A stretch of 64,000 bases of DNA from Amborella trichopoda (lineage: Eukaryota > Streptophyta > Magnoliopsida > Amborellales > Amborellaceae). The number at the start of each line of letters is the position of its first letter. Positions within the stretch are counted from its first letter, which is position 1. The stretch covers positions 6,206,250 through 6,270,249 of the forward strand of contig NW_006499364.1 in the NCBI RefSeq assembly GCF_000471905.2, read 5' to 3'. The notes under the pieces are model-generated. The model saw only the letters and a program-made list of their open reading frames with translations. It ran no database searches and was not told where the DNA came from. Below, one piece after another: positions 13,054 through 23,167 of the stretch. The translations under genes and the position numbers were made by a program.

Positions 13054-13345
13054 TCACACCCTTGCTATAACCCACAAAGATGCACTTCTTTGACCTTTGA
13101 TCCAACTTGGTTCTTTGGCAATTTGGAATAAGTGCATAGCATTACAACCAAAAAGTTTTAAATCAAAAAAATCACTTGGAGTTCCATACCATGCATCATT
13201 AGAAGTTTTGCTTCTTAATGCTACTGAATGTGATCGGTTGATAAGATAACAAGTCATTGATATTGCTTCCGCCCATAATTCTTGTTCTAGGTCGGCATTG
13301 CTTACATGCATCTCGCAAGCTCCATCAAAGTGCGATTAGAGCCCA
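13054..13345 (-). pseudogene. copia integrase C-terminal remnant
   Basis: TLMELARCMHVSNADLEQELW and AISMTCYLINRSHSVALRSK are the end of the copia integrase core and the start of its C-terminal region. Everything between gag and this point has been deleted. Confidence 0.8.
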
Positions 13346-14051
13346 TTTTGAACGGAATTCACCTTCAACCACGGAATTCACTTCATCATTTGAATTACTT
13401 CTTGAATGATTCCTTAATGAATCACCCCGTTCATTCGATCGACCTCTTGCCACAAGAGCTTCCATCTTCGACTCTACCAAACTTCCCAAAGATGCTTTCT
13501 TTTGAAGTTCATCAACAAGTAAGGCACTACACACAGAGCCCAAATCAAGAGAATCATCTTTACTACAACTCAATGTAGTAACAAAATTATCATAGGATTC
13601 CGACAATGAACAAAGCAAGGTGACCATTTTGTCTTCATCATCCATTCTCAAACCAATACTCTCAAGTTGACAAATGAGGTTATTAAACTCATACAAGTGT
13701 TGTGGCAAATGTGCACCTTCTTTCATTATCAAGGTATACAATTTTCTCTTTAAGAAAATTCAGTTTTTAATAGTTTTTGTATGATACAAACTTTCCAATT
13801 TTTCCCACAAATCTTTTGCCACCAACAATATTAAATAAAATTTCATCTGCTAAACACAAGCGAATAGTAGCCCTTGCCTTTATATCAAGTTCATCCCAAT
13901 CATCATCGGTCATACTTATCATTTTCTTATTGTTTCCATGTAATGCTTTGTGTTGCCTTTGATGTATCAATAAATCTTGCATTTTTAATTTCCAAATTTC
14001 AAAATTATCTTTCTCATTAAACTTCTCCACCTCAAACTTGTGAGATGCCAT
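13325..14051 (-). pseudogene. copia gag, 5' part
   Basis: Starts MASHKFEVEKFNEKDNFEIW and continues KLKMQDLLIHQRQHKALHG, a standard copia gag N terminus. After a frame change it continues LPQHLYEFNNLICQLESIGL and VTLLCSLSESYDNFVTTL. The zinc knuckle that should follow is absent. The reading runs directly into integrase sequence near 13340. Confidence 0.85.
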
Positions 14052-14095
14052 TTTCTCAAAAATCCTACACTAATTCCTTGATCTCTGATACCACT

Positions 14096-14825
14096 TGTAG
14101 AAAAATTAGGATAAACCAATCTCCACTTTGAGCAAATTGGGAATCTCAAATCCTACTTTTACCACTCAAATAAAATGCCCAATATGCAATAACAATATAA
14201 TTGAAAAAAAAATATAAGAACAATAAATCAATCAATACGGGAAAGCATCCAACCACAACACAAATGAAAATAGAGAGGGATACGTGGTTCACCCAAGATG
14301 GGCTACGTCTATGGGCAAGACGGCAAAGATGTATTCACTATCAAAAAGAAAAATTACAAGATTGGGGTTATACAAAGTTACCTCATACAATCTCAATGAA
14401 TGCTCAAACAAAAAACTTCCTACCATAAAACTACCTACAGTCGATCCCTTTCTTCGATTCACCGTAGCCTCGAAGAAATGCCGACAAAATGGCTCAAAAT
14501 GAGCCCCAATAATGGCGCTTTCACAATAAAACCTTCAAATTTCTCTCTCTGTTTTTACCCAAAAGCCTCTATCTTCTTTCTCACATTTTCTTTCGTTTTA
14601 TACCCCTTTTAATCTCACGCCCGCACACCTTTTTTACACTCACGCCAGTGCACCTTCTTTCTCTCTCGCACTTCTTTCTTCTTTACGCCTGCGTGCTTCC
14701 TTTTACTTCTCACCTCATCCGCGCGGCTCTCTCTCTCTTTATAACCTCTTTTAAAGAGTCTCAACCAAGAGACGAAATTTTCTCTTAGAAAGAGGGAAAG
14801 TGCCACATGTTGTGATTTAGCATCA
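14096..14825 (-). repeat. 5' LTR of the copia element
   Basis: About 730 bp, starting TGTAGAAAAATT next to the PBS and ending GTGATTTAGCATCA. Collinear with the LTR at 10304-11065 over its whole length, with small indels. Confidence 0.85.
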
Positions 14826-15299
14826 CACCGTTCCGGTCCACTTTGCTCCTTTTTTAAACACCGGCGAAAATAGAGTTATGGCTTTAAATCATCCTTTTCT
14901 TATAATCATACTATTAGTGTTCGAATTGATATGACTGAAATGTTTACAAACATCTCTCCAAGAGCTGATTGAAATCCATACTAATTTATTATTTGTAGGA
15001 ACCTATTTAAGATTTCTGCAAATATCTCTTCATATATATGCACCATATGCTTTGTTTTGTGGAGTTGAAATGACAAGTTCAAAGAACTTACGATTCATAG
15101 TGAAATTAGTTAACCAAATTCGGGTGATTGAATTAATCCAAACTACAAATAATTCACAAGCCAATTTCATTCTGGCGAATCTCAGGTGCATGTGTACAGC
15201 TTTGTCTCATGATCTTTTATGTTTATAGAAACTAATTTACAAACAACTTGTTTATTAATCAAGCATGGAAAAAGATAACAAATGGTATTTTTGGATTAT
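14826..15299. other. Unassigned DNA right of the copia element
   Basis: AT-rich, no open frame of interest and no recognised repeat. Confidence 0.5.
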
Positions 15300-15500
15300 A
15301 TTTTTTTTTTCCTAGAATTTGAAATTTTAGATTCTTGAATATCTAACAGCATTTCAAAAGTTGGTGACTCAGGCTTCAACTCAACCAAGTCATTTGGACT
15401 CCCCAAGGTCCCAAATCCACTTCTACGGCATGATACATATGAAACTTCATAAAAAAAGGACCACAAACCTATAACATGGAATAAGAAAGATTTTGCTTTT
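15300..15500 (-). other. Coding-like fragment of unknown origin
   Basis: The - strand reading SYVSCRRSGFGTLGSPNDLV followed by ELKPESPTFEMLLDIQES has a natural amino-acid composition and stands out from AT-rich surroundings. No neighbouring exon or known motif was found, so it may be chance or a gene relic. Confidence 0.25.
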
Positions 15501-15779
15501 ACGTAGTAAAGCACCTCATCATTCTTTTTTTTATTCTTCAATTAAAGCATTATTTCACACATATAGTGAAAAAACAGCGGTGTAGCATATTATCCGTATG
15601 TATTCTCATGGACAATAGAACTATTTCTATCCAAATTGTATTAAATCTTTTAAAAATGCCCCCCAAATTCTTCCAAAGTAACTCTGAAATTTGCATAAAA
15701 AAATATTTACAGAATAATAACAAATATCTTATTTTACAATCACTAAATTTTGTATGTACAAACTATTAACTTATGAAAA

Positions 15780-15960
15780 ATTCTCATGGGCTGGACCATA
15801 TAACTACATAAGCGGTCAAAAAAGTGTAAATCATCCTTATTAAAGATTGTTGCAAGTAGGTGTTTCATCTAAAAATAATGAAAACTAATGGTCCAAATGT
15901 TTTCTCACTAGGATTATTATTTTTACTTTTTAAAATGAACTTATTTTACAACGTTTGGAA
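15780..15960 (-). repeat. Dispersed repeat, inverted partial copy
   Basis: Carries AAGTAGGTGTTTCATCTAAA and AATGGTCCAAATGTTTTCTC, in the same order and orientation as the copy at 16135-16400. The two therefore form an imperfect direct repeat about 0.35 kb apart. Confidence 0.55.
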
Positions 15961-16134
15961 CCTTAGGTGGATGTATATCAACTCTCTGATTAGATTTTTT
16001 CATAATTCCAAAAAAGCTTAGATTTGGAATCCACATAAACACAACTATGGTTGATGTGCTTCGGTACAAGCATTGTGCAATAATAGCATACTCGCCAACA
16101 AAAGAACCCAAAGCAAAAGTTGGAGGTACAATAT

Positions 16135-16400
16135 ACTTAAAAGGAAAATTCTTTCATGCGGGCCATCTTAAAAGATGGATGAAAGTAGGTGTTGCATCTA
16201 AAAACAATAGAAATTAATGGTCCAAATGTTTTTTTACTAAAATAATTATTTTTAATTTTAAAATTTATTTATTTTTTCATATTTATGATCTCCATATTAG
16301 AGATTACATGTCCTTAAAAGTTAAGTCTTAAATTCCATCTCAAAAATAGATTTTTTAAAGGGTTCGTATTTCTACATATGCAAGTTTGGCCGTATAGAAA
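16135..16400 (-). repeat. Dispersed repeat, inverted copy
   Basis: The reverse complement contains AATATGGAGATCATAAATAT and AGATGCAACACCTACTTTCA, matching the 33.3 kb copy. It ends near a CCGTATAGAAACTGGGTCC sequence that corresponds to GGACCCGGTTTTTATGCGG. Confidence 0.6.
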
Positions 16401-17097
16401 CTGGGTCCATACTTAAATTGCTTGTCCTTCCAATGCCATCTTCTAAATTTCATTTTCTTTTTTATTGGGGTGGATCAGTGTTCTAGAAGTGGACCCTAGG
16501 AAAACCTAGTTTGGATTGGTGAAGCATCAATTCAAATTAGCGTTTTAACTGGTTCTCCAAGGTGAGAATTGATTAATAAAGAAATTGTGATCTGCGATCG
16601 AGATTGTGTTTGGATCAGTCTTAATTGGTAATCAAGAAAAATATGAAAAATAAATGAAATAAAATTAAAATTAAAATAAGAGTTCAAAAAGGTGGAGTTA
16701 TAGAGAACCTAACAAAACATTTAATAAGCTTAAAAAAAAATACAAAAAGGAGGGTTTTAGGGGAACCGGTATGGATTCGTACCATCCTAAAACATGTTCA
16801 GTCCTAACCGATTTCCATCCAGATCATTGATTCGAATAAGAAATCTCCGGATTTTAAAATATTGAATGGGAGTGTTTGGTTTGGTATATTACCTCCTTTC
16901 AATACTTTCAATGATGAATCAAGGGCGATTCCAGGTTTCTTCCTACACAAATGGGTCCTTAAGGCAGACTTACACTCACCTGTATATTCACCCATGTGAC
17001 ACGTGTATTGACAAATAACACAATGTGCACCTTCCTTAAAAATCTTTTGCTCGGGTTTAAAGTTTGCTAGTATTGTAAACCTTAACCATAATTATGT
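16401..17097. other. Unassigned DNA
   Basis: Nothing recognised between a dispersed repeat and the LINE fragment. Confidence 0.5.
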
Positions 17098-17655
17098 GTG
17101 TATTGCATAACCAGGCCTAGCAGGGGACATGGTGTTATTAGAAATTCTGAAGGTGGTGTTATTAGAAATTCTGATGATAGTGCTTTTATTGCAGCGTTTG
17201 TCAATTTCGTTGGATTTGCTTTTAATAATAATGTAGAACTATTTGTTTTTGAAGTAGGAGTGATCCTAGGTGATCAGCTACAATGCTACCATATTCAAAT
17301 TGAGAGTGACTCAGTATTTCTTGTTAATGTTATGCATGAACGCTTCCAACCTCCATGGAAGTTATATATAGATGCAACAAATTATCGACAATGTCTTTCC
17401 AATTGTGGATGGTCATTCTCCTACATTTTTTGTGAGACTAATATGGTGGTTAATATTCTTGCAAAGGGCCACATCTCATTTATAAGCTATTGTTTAGCAT
17501 TCTCAACCACCAGATTTTATTTGCCTTGTGTTAACTAGTGATTTGGCACAGGTGCCCCTCTCTAGAGTTGTAAAGTAATGAGCTATAAACTTTTAGTTTT
17601 TACTTATTAATGAAAAACTGGTAGGGGGCCTTTTCCTCCACTGACTTACCCAAAA
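17098..17655 (+). mobile_element. 5'-truncated LINE 3' end (RNase H fragment)
   Basis: The open frame 17098-17538 carries IQIESDSVFLVNVMHE, PPWKLYIDATNY and ETNMVVNILAKGH, typical of the C-terminal RNase H of plant L1 LINEs (SDS...V; A...LA..G). The first acidic residue is not visible. About 110 bp of 3' UTR follows, ending at an A-rich run (about 17647-17656). Two adjacent copies of GTTATTAGAAATTCTGA-like sequence are at 17131 and 17158. Confidence 0.6.
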
Positions 17656-17663
17656 AAAACAAT

Positions 17664-17990
17664 CAAAATAAGAGGTGAACATCTAAATCTTATTAAGATA
17701 CAGTTTTGAGAATCATAAATCTCTATAATGGTGTGAAAATCAATTTATATTTTTAATTGTAAAATTTAAAACTCAAAAAATTTTGCAAATTTAGTAGATC
17801 TAAGAAAATTTACAAATTTAATAAATAAAAGGTCTAGATAATGTGTTATAAAATGGATTAATTTCAGGATTCAAAATCGTTTTTTCTTAATATCCATACA
17901 TCTCAAGGTCGAGATAATCAACTAGAGGATTTTCCAGCATCAAAATAACTTCTTTCAATTGATTTTTCAAGTGTGTCTTATCTTTATAGT
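17664..17990 (-). repeat. MULE-like MITE, degenerate copy
   Basis: Reverse orientation; CATCTCAAGGTCGAGATAAT then CAACTAGAGGATTTTCCAGC match the reverse complement of the MITE interior. The ends are eroded. Confidence 0.5.
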
Positions 17991-18429
17991 ATAATATTGA
18001 TTGGTTGGGCCTGATTTCTCGTCATCCCGGGTCGGAGGATATGGGTGACCCGGTCGGAAGAATCATCTTTCAAACAACTGCAGGGTCCACGTGCGTGTAT
18101 GCTTGTGATGCGGATGGGAACCAACAAAGAGACAGATTTTAATCGACAAAGAAGGGATCGAGCACCTACCTTGCCTTGTTGGGTTTGGGGGACGCGTCTG
18201 GGCGATTCGCCCTCTTAGATCACCTCGAAAGCCCTCCGGTTGTCCTTACAATGTGGTTTGAATTCGACTCCCTCGCTTTCCTGCGCAGCTCTTGGATCCA
18301 CACACTAAAAAAATCCTTCAAGGTGTACTTTTTGGGGTCTCTTCCTATTGGTAGTTTGGTAAATTAAGGGTCTAAACCAAAGGCTAGAGGGGTGATGGAA
18401 GGTCCGTACCTGTGACGAGACTCAGCAAT
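17991..18429. other. Unassigned, relatively GC-rich DNA
   Basis: Contains GACCCGGTCGG and GGGACGCGTCTGGGCGATTCGCCC-like sequence. A 63-codon open frame (18176-18367, +) has no recognised motif. It leads into the GA-rich repeat and may be part of it. Confidence 0.4.
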
Positions 18430-21400
18430 TAGAGCAGTCAAAGAGTCAGATCTTTATGGATTGCTACCTCAGGATGACTCCTCCCGAGTGACTGAGGGAA
18501 AGAGTGTATGCGTCTCTCACAACTCAACTCGACTGTATAGAGAGGACTTAAAATAAGTCTAAGTGTAGCACCAAATCGAATACACAAAGAATAGAAGAAG
18601 CTACCAACATAAGAGAATAGAGGGGTTGTGAAGATTAGAGTGTGCACAAAATAGTGTAGGTTCGAATACGTGAAGTGCGAGTGGAAGTGTGTGAAAAGGG
18701 TGCGCAAGAGAGTAGAGATAGGAGTGTGTGGTAGAGAGTGTGAGTGAGAGTGAGGTAAGTGTATGAGTGAGAGTGAGTATGAGTGTGTGAGTGCAAGTAA
18801 GAGTTAGTTTGTGAGTATGAGATAGACTGACGGGTCAGAGAGGAAGAGAGTGTGTAATAAAGTGTGAGTAAGACTCACATGTAAGAGTGGGGTGTGTGAG
18901 AGTGGGAGAGATGAGATTTGAGAGAGAAAAGATGAGAGCAAGGTTGCATAAGGGAAAGAGAGAGAAAAGTAGAATGAGGGAGAAGAGAGAGAGGTGCATT
19001 AGCGAGAAGAGAGAGAAAAGGTTTGAGAGAGAAAGAAGGAGAGAAAAGTGGCATGGAGGGAAGAGAGAGAAAGAGATACATGAGTTGAGAGGGGGATATT
19101 CAAGGGGTTGGGAGAGTTGAATTGGATAGAGATGATTTGGAGAGTTGATAAAGATGGTTGGGAGAGTTGAGAGAAAGAGGGGATTTGGATAGAGAGAGAG
19201 AGATAGATTGAATAGGATAGGAAGGAGAGAAGATAATGGCCCCGGAGAGAGAGGGATATACACGTGTGAGAGAGAGGAAGATTATGTGAGGATGAGAAAA
19301 TTTGGACGTACACTATTTTAGCGAGGTTAGGGCGCGGATGGAGGTGTCGAGTAATAGGCGGTGGATGGAGGTGTCGAGTAATAGGCGTTCGTGGAGAAAA
19401 AATAGGGAAGGTGCAGTTGGGAGCGTGCTAAGGTGACAAGAGTTAGAGAGAGGGATAGAGAAAATTTAGGGAAAGATATTTGAGTCGAGAGACTGGTGGC
19501 GTGATAGATAGAGAAGGGGAAAAATTAAGAGAGAGAAAATGGTTGCGTGATGGATAGAGAGAGGAGGTGAATTTGGAGAGAGAAAAGAGGAGAGAAGAGT
19601 GGCTTGAAGGAGAGAGATAACGTTATTTTGACTAAACAACGCATTGGGGACTACGCGCATAAGCGGAAAGGAAAGATAAAGAAAAATAATAAAAAAGATA
19701 GGGTGGATGGAGAGAAAAGAGGAAGGTGTCACGAGTACACACTAAGGGGATAAAAAGGGATGGGAGAAAAAGGGAGAAGAGATAAAGAATAGACAAGCAA
19801 AGAGAGAGCAAGGTGTAAGAGAGAGAGAAGAGAAAATGGAAGGTTTGCACGTGTGATAATGACCAAGAGGGGAGAGGGTGACAATGTGTATGCTCCTAAG
19901 TGCAAGCTTGAGCTTTTGAGGAAGAGGAGAGAGGGATTTTGATGAAGATGAGAGAGAGGTGATGATGTGTACACTCCTAAGTGTGTGCTAGCAGTTAGGG
20001 GATAAGAGAGAGGGAGAGAAATAAGGGAGAGAGGAGAGAGTGACTGAGCTAGGCTTACGTTAAGTTTAGGGTGTATGGACTATGGTGTAGGCTAGGGTGT
20101 ATGGTGTATTATGTATGGAATACTATTGGAAGTTAGGGGTTCTAGGATGTATGGAAGCTAGAAGTTCTAGGGAGTAGGAGGTCCAAGGGCAATTACCCAA
20201 GGTGGTAAAGTTTTCTCTCTCCTCTCTCTTGAAGTTGGGTGCTATACATGATCCAAAGCTCGAAATTTCAAAACCCTAATTTTTATTATGCTTCCCAACT
20301 TAGGTTTACAAATGACTTAAACTTGCTTATATAGAGCAATCAACAAAACAAGGGTGGCATGCGCAAAACTAAGCAAAATTGTAGAAAATTACAATTTAAT
20401 GGAATTCAAATAAATTCTTGTTTTTGGACAAAATTATAAAAATATACCTTAATTCTTTTGAAAAAATGACAAAATCATCCCTCCATGAGGGGCCTCTTGC
20501 CATTGCTAAAGTTCAAAAGCTTTTTCAAACGCTTGTGGCAGTGGTTCGGACGATTCATCATCGTAGAATTGATGCTTGATCCGCTTTGAACATTTTGATG
20601 TCCTTTTTTCATCTTGAAAAGGATTTTTCATGAAGGGAAAAAAATCCAGCCAAATCCATAAACTTCGACCACCGATCCGGTGCGATCCACGATGTTTCAA
20701 GTCCTCATTTTGATCACAAATTAAAAGGAACATTGTCAATTTTCTTTTTGCACCAAATTTTGTCCAATTTCGTTTTCGTTAGAACATAACCCCAAATTGG
20801 GAAGTCGTCGAAAAATGAGATTCCGGGGACCTAAAAAAATTTTCCATATTCAACCTTAAAATTTGTGCTATTAGTCATTAATTGTATATAAAAGCCATAA
20901 CAAACTTGTACTCCTTCGCGATGTGGTCGCAACAGACCTGATTTAGTATCGATCCGACTTACGGATCTCGAGTTATTGCTTTGTGAAGTACGGGATGTCT
21001 TCTTTCAAAATTTTGATTTTTATGGTTTTGAACTTATTCTCTCTCTAGAAAATCTCTCGTCTCGAGCCATGCCATGATGCGTGCCATATGTCAAAATGAC
21101 CGGTTCGTCGAGACTTAGCTTGTATCCGAATTTAAGTTTTTTCATATTCCAAACGAGCGAGCTATGAACACTTGAAAATCATCTAGAGGGGTTAAAAGTC
21201 AGTTTCCAGAAATGGCAACTGGTTCACCGAGGTTGCATTGCAACAGTGTGAAACCTACCCATTTATGGTAATTTGGGCCCAGAATTCTTGGAAGGTCCGA
21301 TTGAGCCCAAATTTGGTCCCGAGGGGTTTTTCAACGTTCCGGATTTTAGTGACGGTAGTCTGATACTTTTTTGAAACCCTGAAAATGGGGCTGTAATTAT

Positions 21401-21690
21401 AAGGACCCTTTTCAGCAAGATAGGAGCTGGATTTGATAACTGAGTTTCATCCTAATCATGTCAAAACTTATCGAAATGTGACAAAACTTTGTGAGCGTCC
21501 TTCGAGCATCCTAAACTACCATTGTCATGCCTTTTGAAGCCGTTCTAGTAAGAGGTTGCCCAGTTTTAGGCTTATTTTGCAATATTCTCATGGTCTAGCG
21601 GTGTCTTGGGTACCGACAGGACTAAGTCATCTCTAGCTCTCTCCTTATTTATGTGAGGAATGTAAGTACGACAAAAATGATGTACAACAT
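18430..21690 (+). repeat. Unclassified long repeat, copies 4-5
   Basis: 18430-20190 is the GA-rich half plus the TAGGGTGTATGG-type end of one unit. 20200-21690 is the first half of the next (CATGAGGGGCCTCTTGCCAT at 20486, GTGAAACCTACCCATTTATG at about 21249, closing TCCTTATTTATGTGAGGAAT at about 21645). Junction TTTTCTCTCTCCTCTCTCTTG as in the left array. Non-coding. Confidence 0.65.
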
Positions 21691-21783
21691 TGACACCTAT
21701 AGTAAACATTTCCCAATAAGTTCAGTATGCAGACGTAACATTTCCTACATATGATAAGCATATGTTGAGCTCAAAAGTCCTTT

Positions 21784-22121
21784 GGAAAAAGTTATTTTAA
21801 TGTTGAAAAACCCTATAATTGATCATCTCGACATCAAGATGTATGAATATGAAAAACAAAAAAACAAAAAAAAAATTATTTTGAGTCCCAAAAATAGTAC
21901 ATCTTGCAACACATTATCTAGACTGTTCATTTTCAAGATTTTCATATGTTTATAGATCAACTTGATTTAAGCATTTTTTAGTTTAAAATTTTATAATTCG
22001 ATATGAAAATAGATTTTCATATAATCCTATAAATGTTTTACTTAAAATTACATGTTATGATAAAATTTAGAGGTGCACCTTAAGGATTGTTTAAGGTTGC
22101 AACCTTATAGAAACCACACCC
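21784..22121 (+). repeat. MULE-like MITE, 'aaggttgcaacctt' type, truncated
   Basis: Shares GATCATCTCGACATCAAGAT and TTCAAGATTTTCATATGTTT, and ends AAGGTTGCAACCTTATAGAA then ACCACACCC. The left terminus is lost. Confidence 0.7.
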
Positions 22122-22269
22122 ACATAATAATATTTTTTTTACTTTAGAAATTGTTAATGTCATTGAGTAATTGAAAAAGTACAAACAATTCCCAAAGGAC
22201 CAAGGAGAGAAATAAAAAGAAAAGGAAAGAAATAGGAAAAACGAAATGAAAAACAAAAAGGATATAATC

Positions 22270-22471
22270 AAATAAGATATTTTTAAAATATAATTTGATT
22301 CTAATTTTTAGAGTATATATAATTTTTAACATGGAGATCATGAATATAAAAAAAATAAAATAAAACAAAATAAAAACAAAAAAAAAAAAATTGAAAACTA
22401 GAAATAATGATTATATTACATTATCAAATAAAAAAATAATAATTATATTAAAAAAAATATTTGTGTCGTTA
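22270..22471 (+). repeat. Dispersed repeat, left part, split by the L1 LINE
   Basis: Shares AACATGGAGATCATGA and AACTAGAAATAAT with the intact copy at 33285-33600. The continuation is found beyond the LINE at 28632-28740. Confidence 0.6.
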
Positions 22472-22543
22472 GTAACAATTGTTTTTTTTTTTTCGATACA
22501 AATTCAAATATAATTAGAAGGTACCTATGAGGAAATTACATAC

Positions 22544-23167
22544 TCAAAGACACAAATCTATGTAAGAAGAGTACCACCCTTTGTAAGGTAATTTGCCAAC
22601 ACATTGGCCTCCCGATACATGCATAAAAGAGATGCTAAAAAACCGCGTTAAGTCAAGAATTTGTAGCAGCACCGTTCTCAACTTCCAAGGTACATTTTTA
22701 TCCCCCTTACACCAATTGATGACATTCAATGAGTCACCTTCAACAACATAGAGAGATCCTAAATTCCTAGCCATGAAAAGTTTTAAACCACGAAGTAGAG
22801 CTAAGAATTCAGCGTGGTTTGTTGTTTTCTCCCCAAGAGGACCTGCATATGTCAGCATTATATTTCTTTTGCAATCCCTCGCCACTCCTCCAAGACCCAT
22901 GAGACCAGGATTCCCTAAAGAGCTACCATCAAAATTAAGCTTCAATACTCCCCTCAAAGGCGGTGACCATCTCCCTTTAGGCCTACATTTCCTAACGCCC
23001 AATTGGAATAAGTTCGATAAGTTTCTCCTAGCATCAACTTCTAGGATATCTTTCCCAACTTTTGTAATCGATAAGTACAACCAGATGGAGTGTAAGATTT
23101 TCTCCATAATTATATCAAAGGGTAGACCTATCCCATAAAAAACTATTCTATTCCTTGCCTTCCACAC
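22544..23167 (-). pseudogene. LINE RNase H domain (open over 207 codons)
   Basis: The reading includes GVLKLNFDGSSLGNPGLMGL, TTNHAEFLALLRGLKL and YVVEGDSLNVINW, giving the acidic D-E-D residues of a plant-LINE type RNase H. It ends shortly before the poly-A tail. This segment is open throughout, although the rest of ORF2 is broken. Confidence 0.8.

Larger units (their letters stand above)
10304..14825 (-). mobile_element. Ty1/copia LTR retrotransposon, internally deleted
   Basis: LTRs lie at 10304-11065 (3' LTR) and 14096-14825 (5' LTR). The PBS GTGGTATCAGAG (- strand of 14083-14094) matches initiator Met tRNA. The PPT GGTGGAGATTGTTGGGG is the - strand of 11068-11084. Gag, a short integrase remnant, RT and RNase H are readable in copia order, all on the - strand. 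The gag zinc knuckle, protease and most of integrase are missing. The LTRs differ by many substitutions, so the insertion is old. No convincing 5-bp target duplication was found. Confidence 0.9.

Noticed and set aside
10299..14830. 5-bp target duplication for the copia element
   Set aside because: The bases next to the two LTR ends (CTGGT and CACCG) do not match, so no TSD is claimed.
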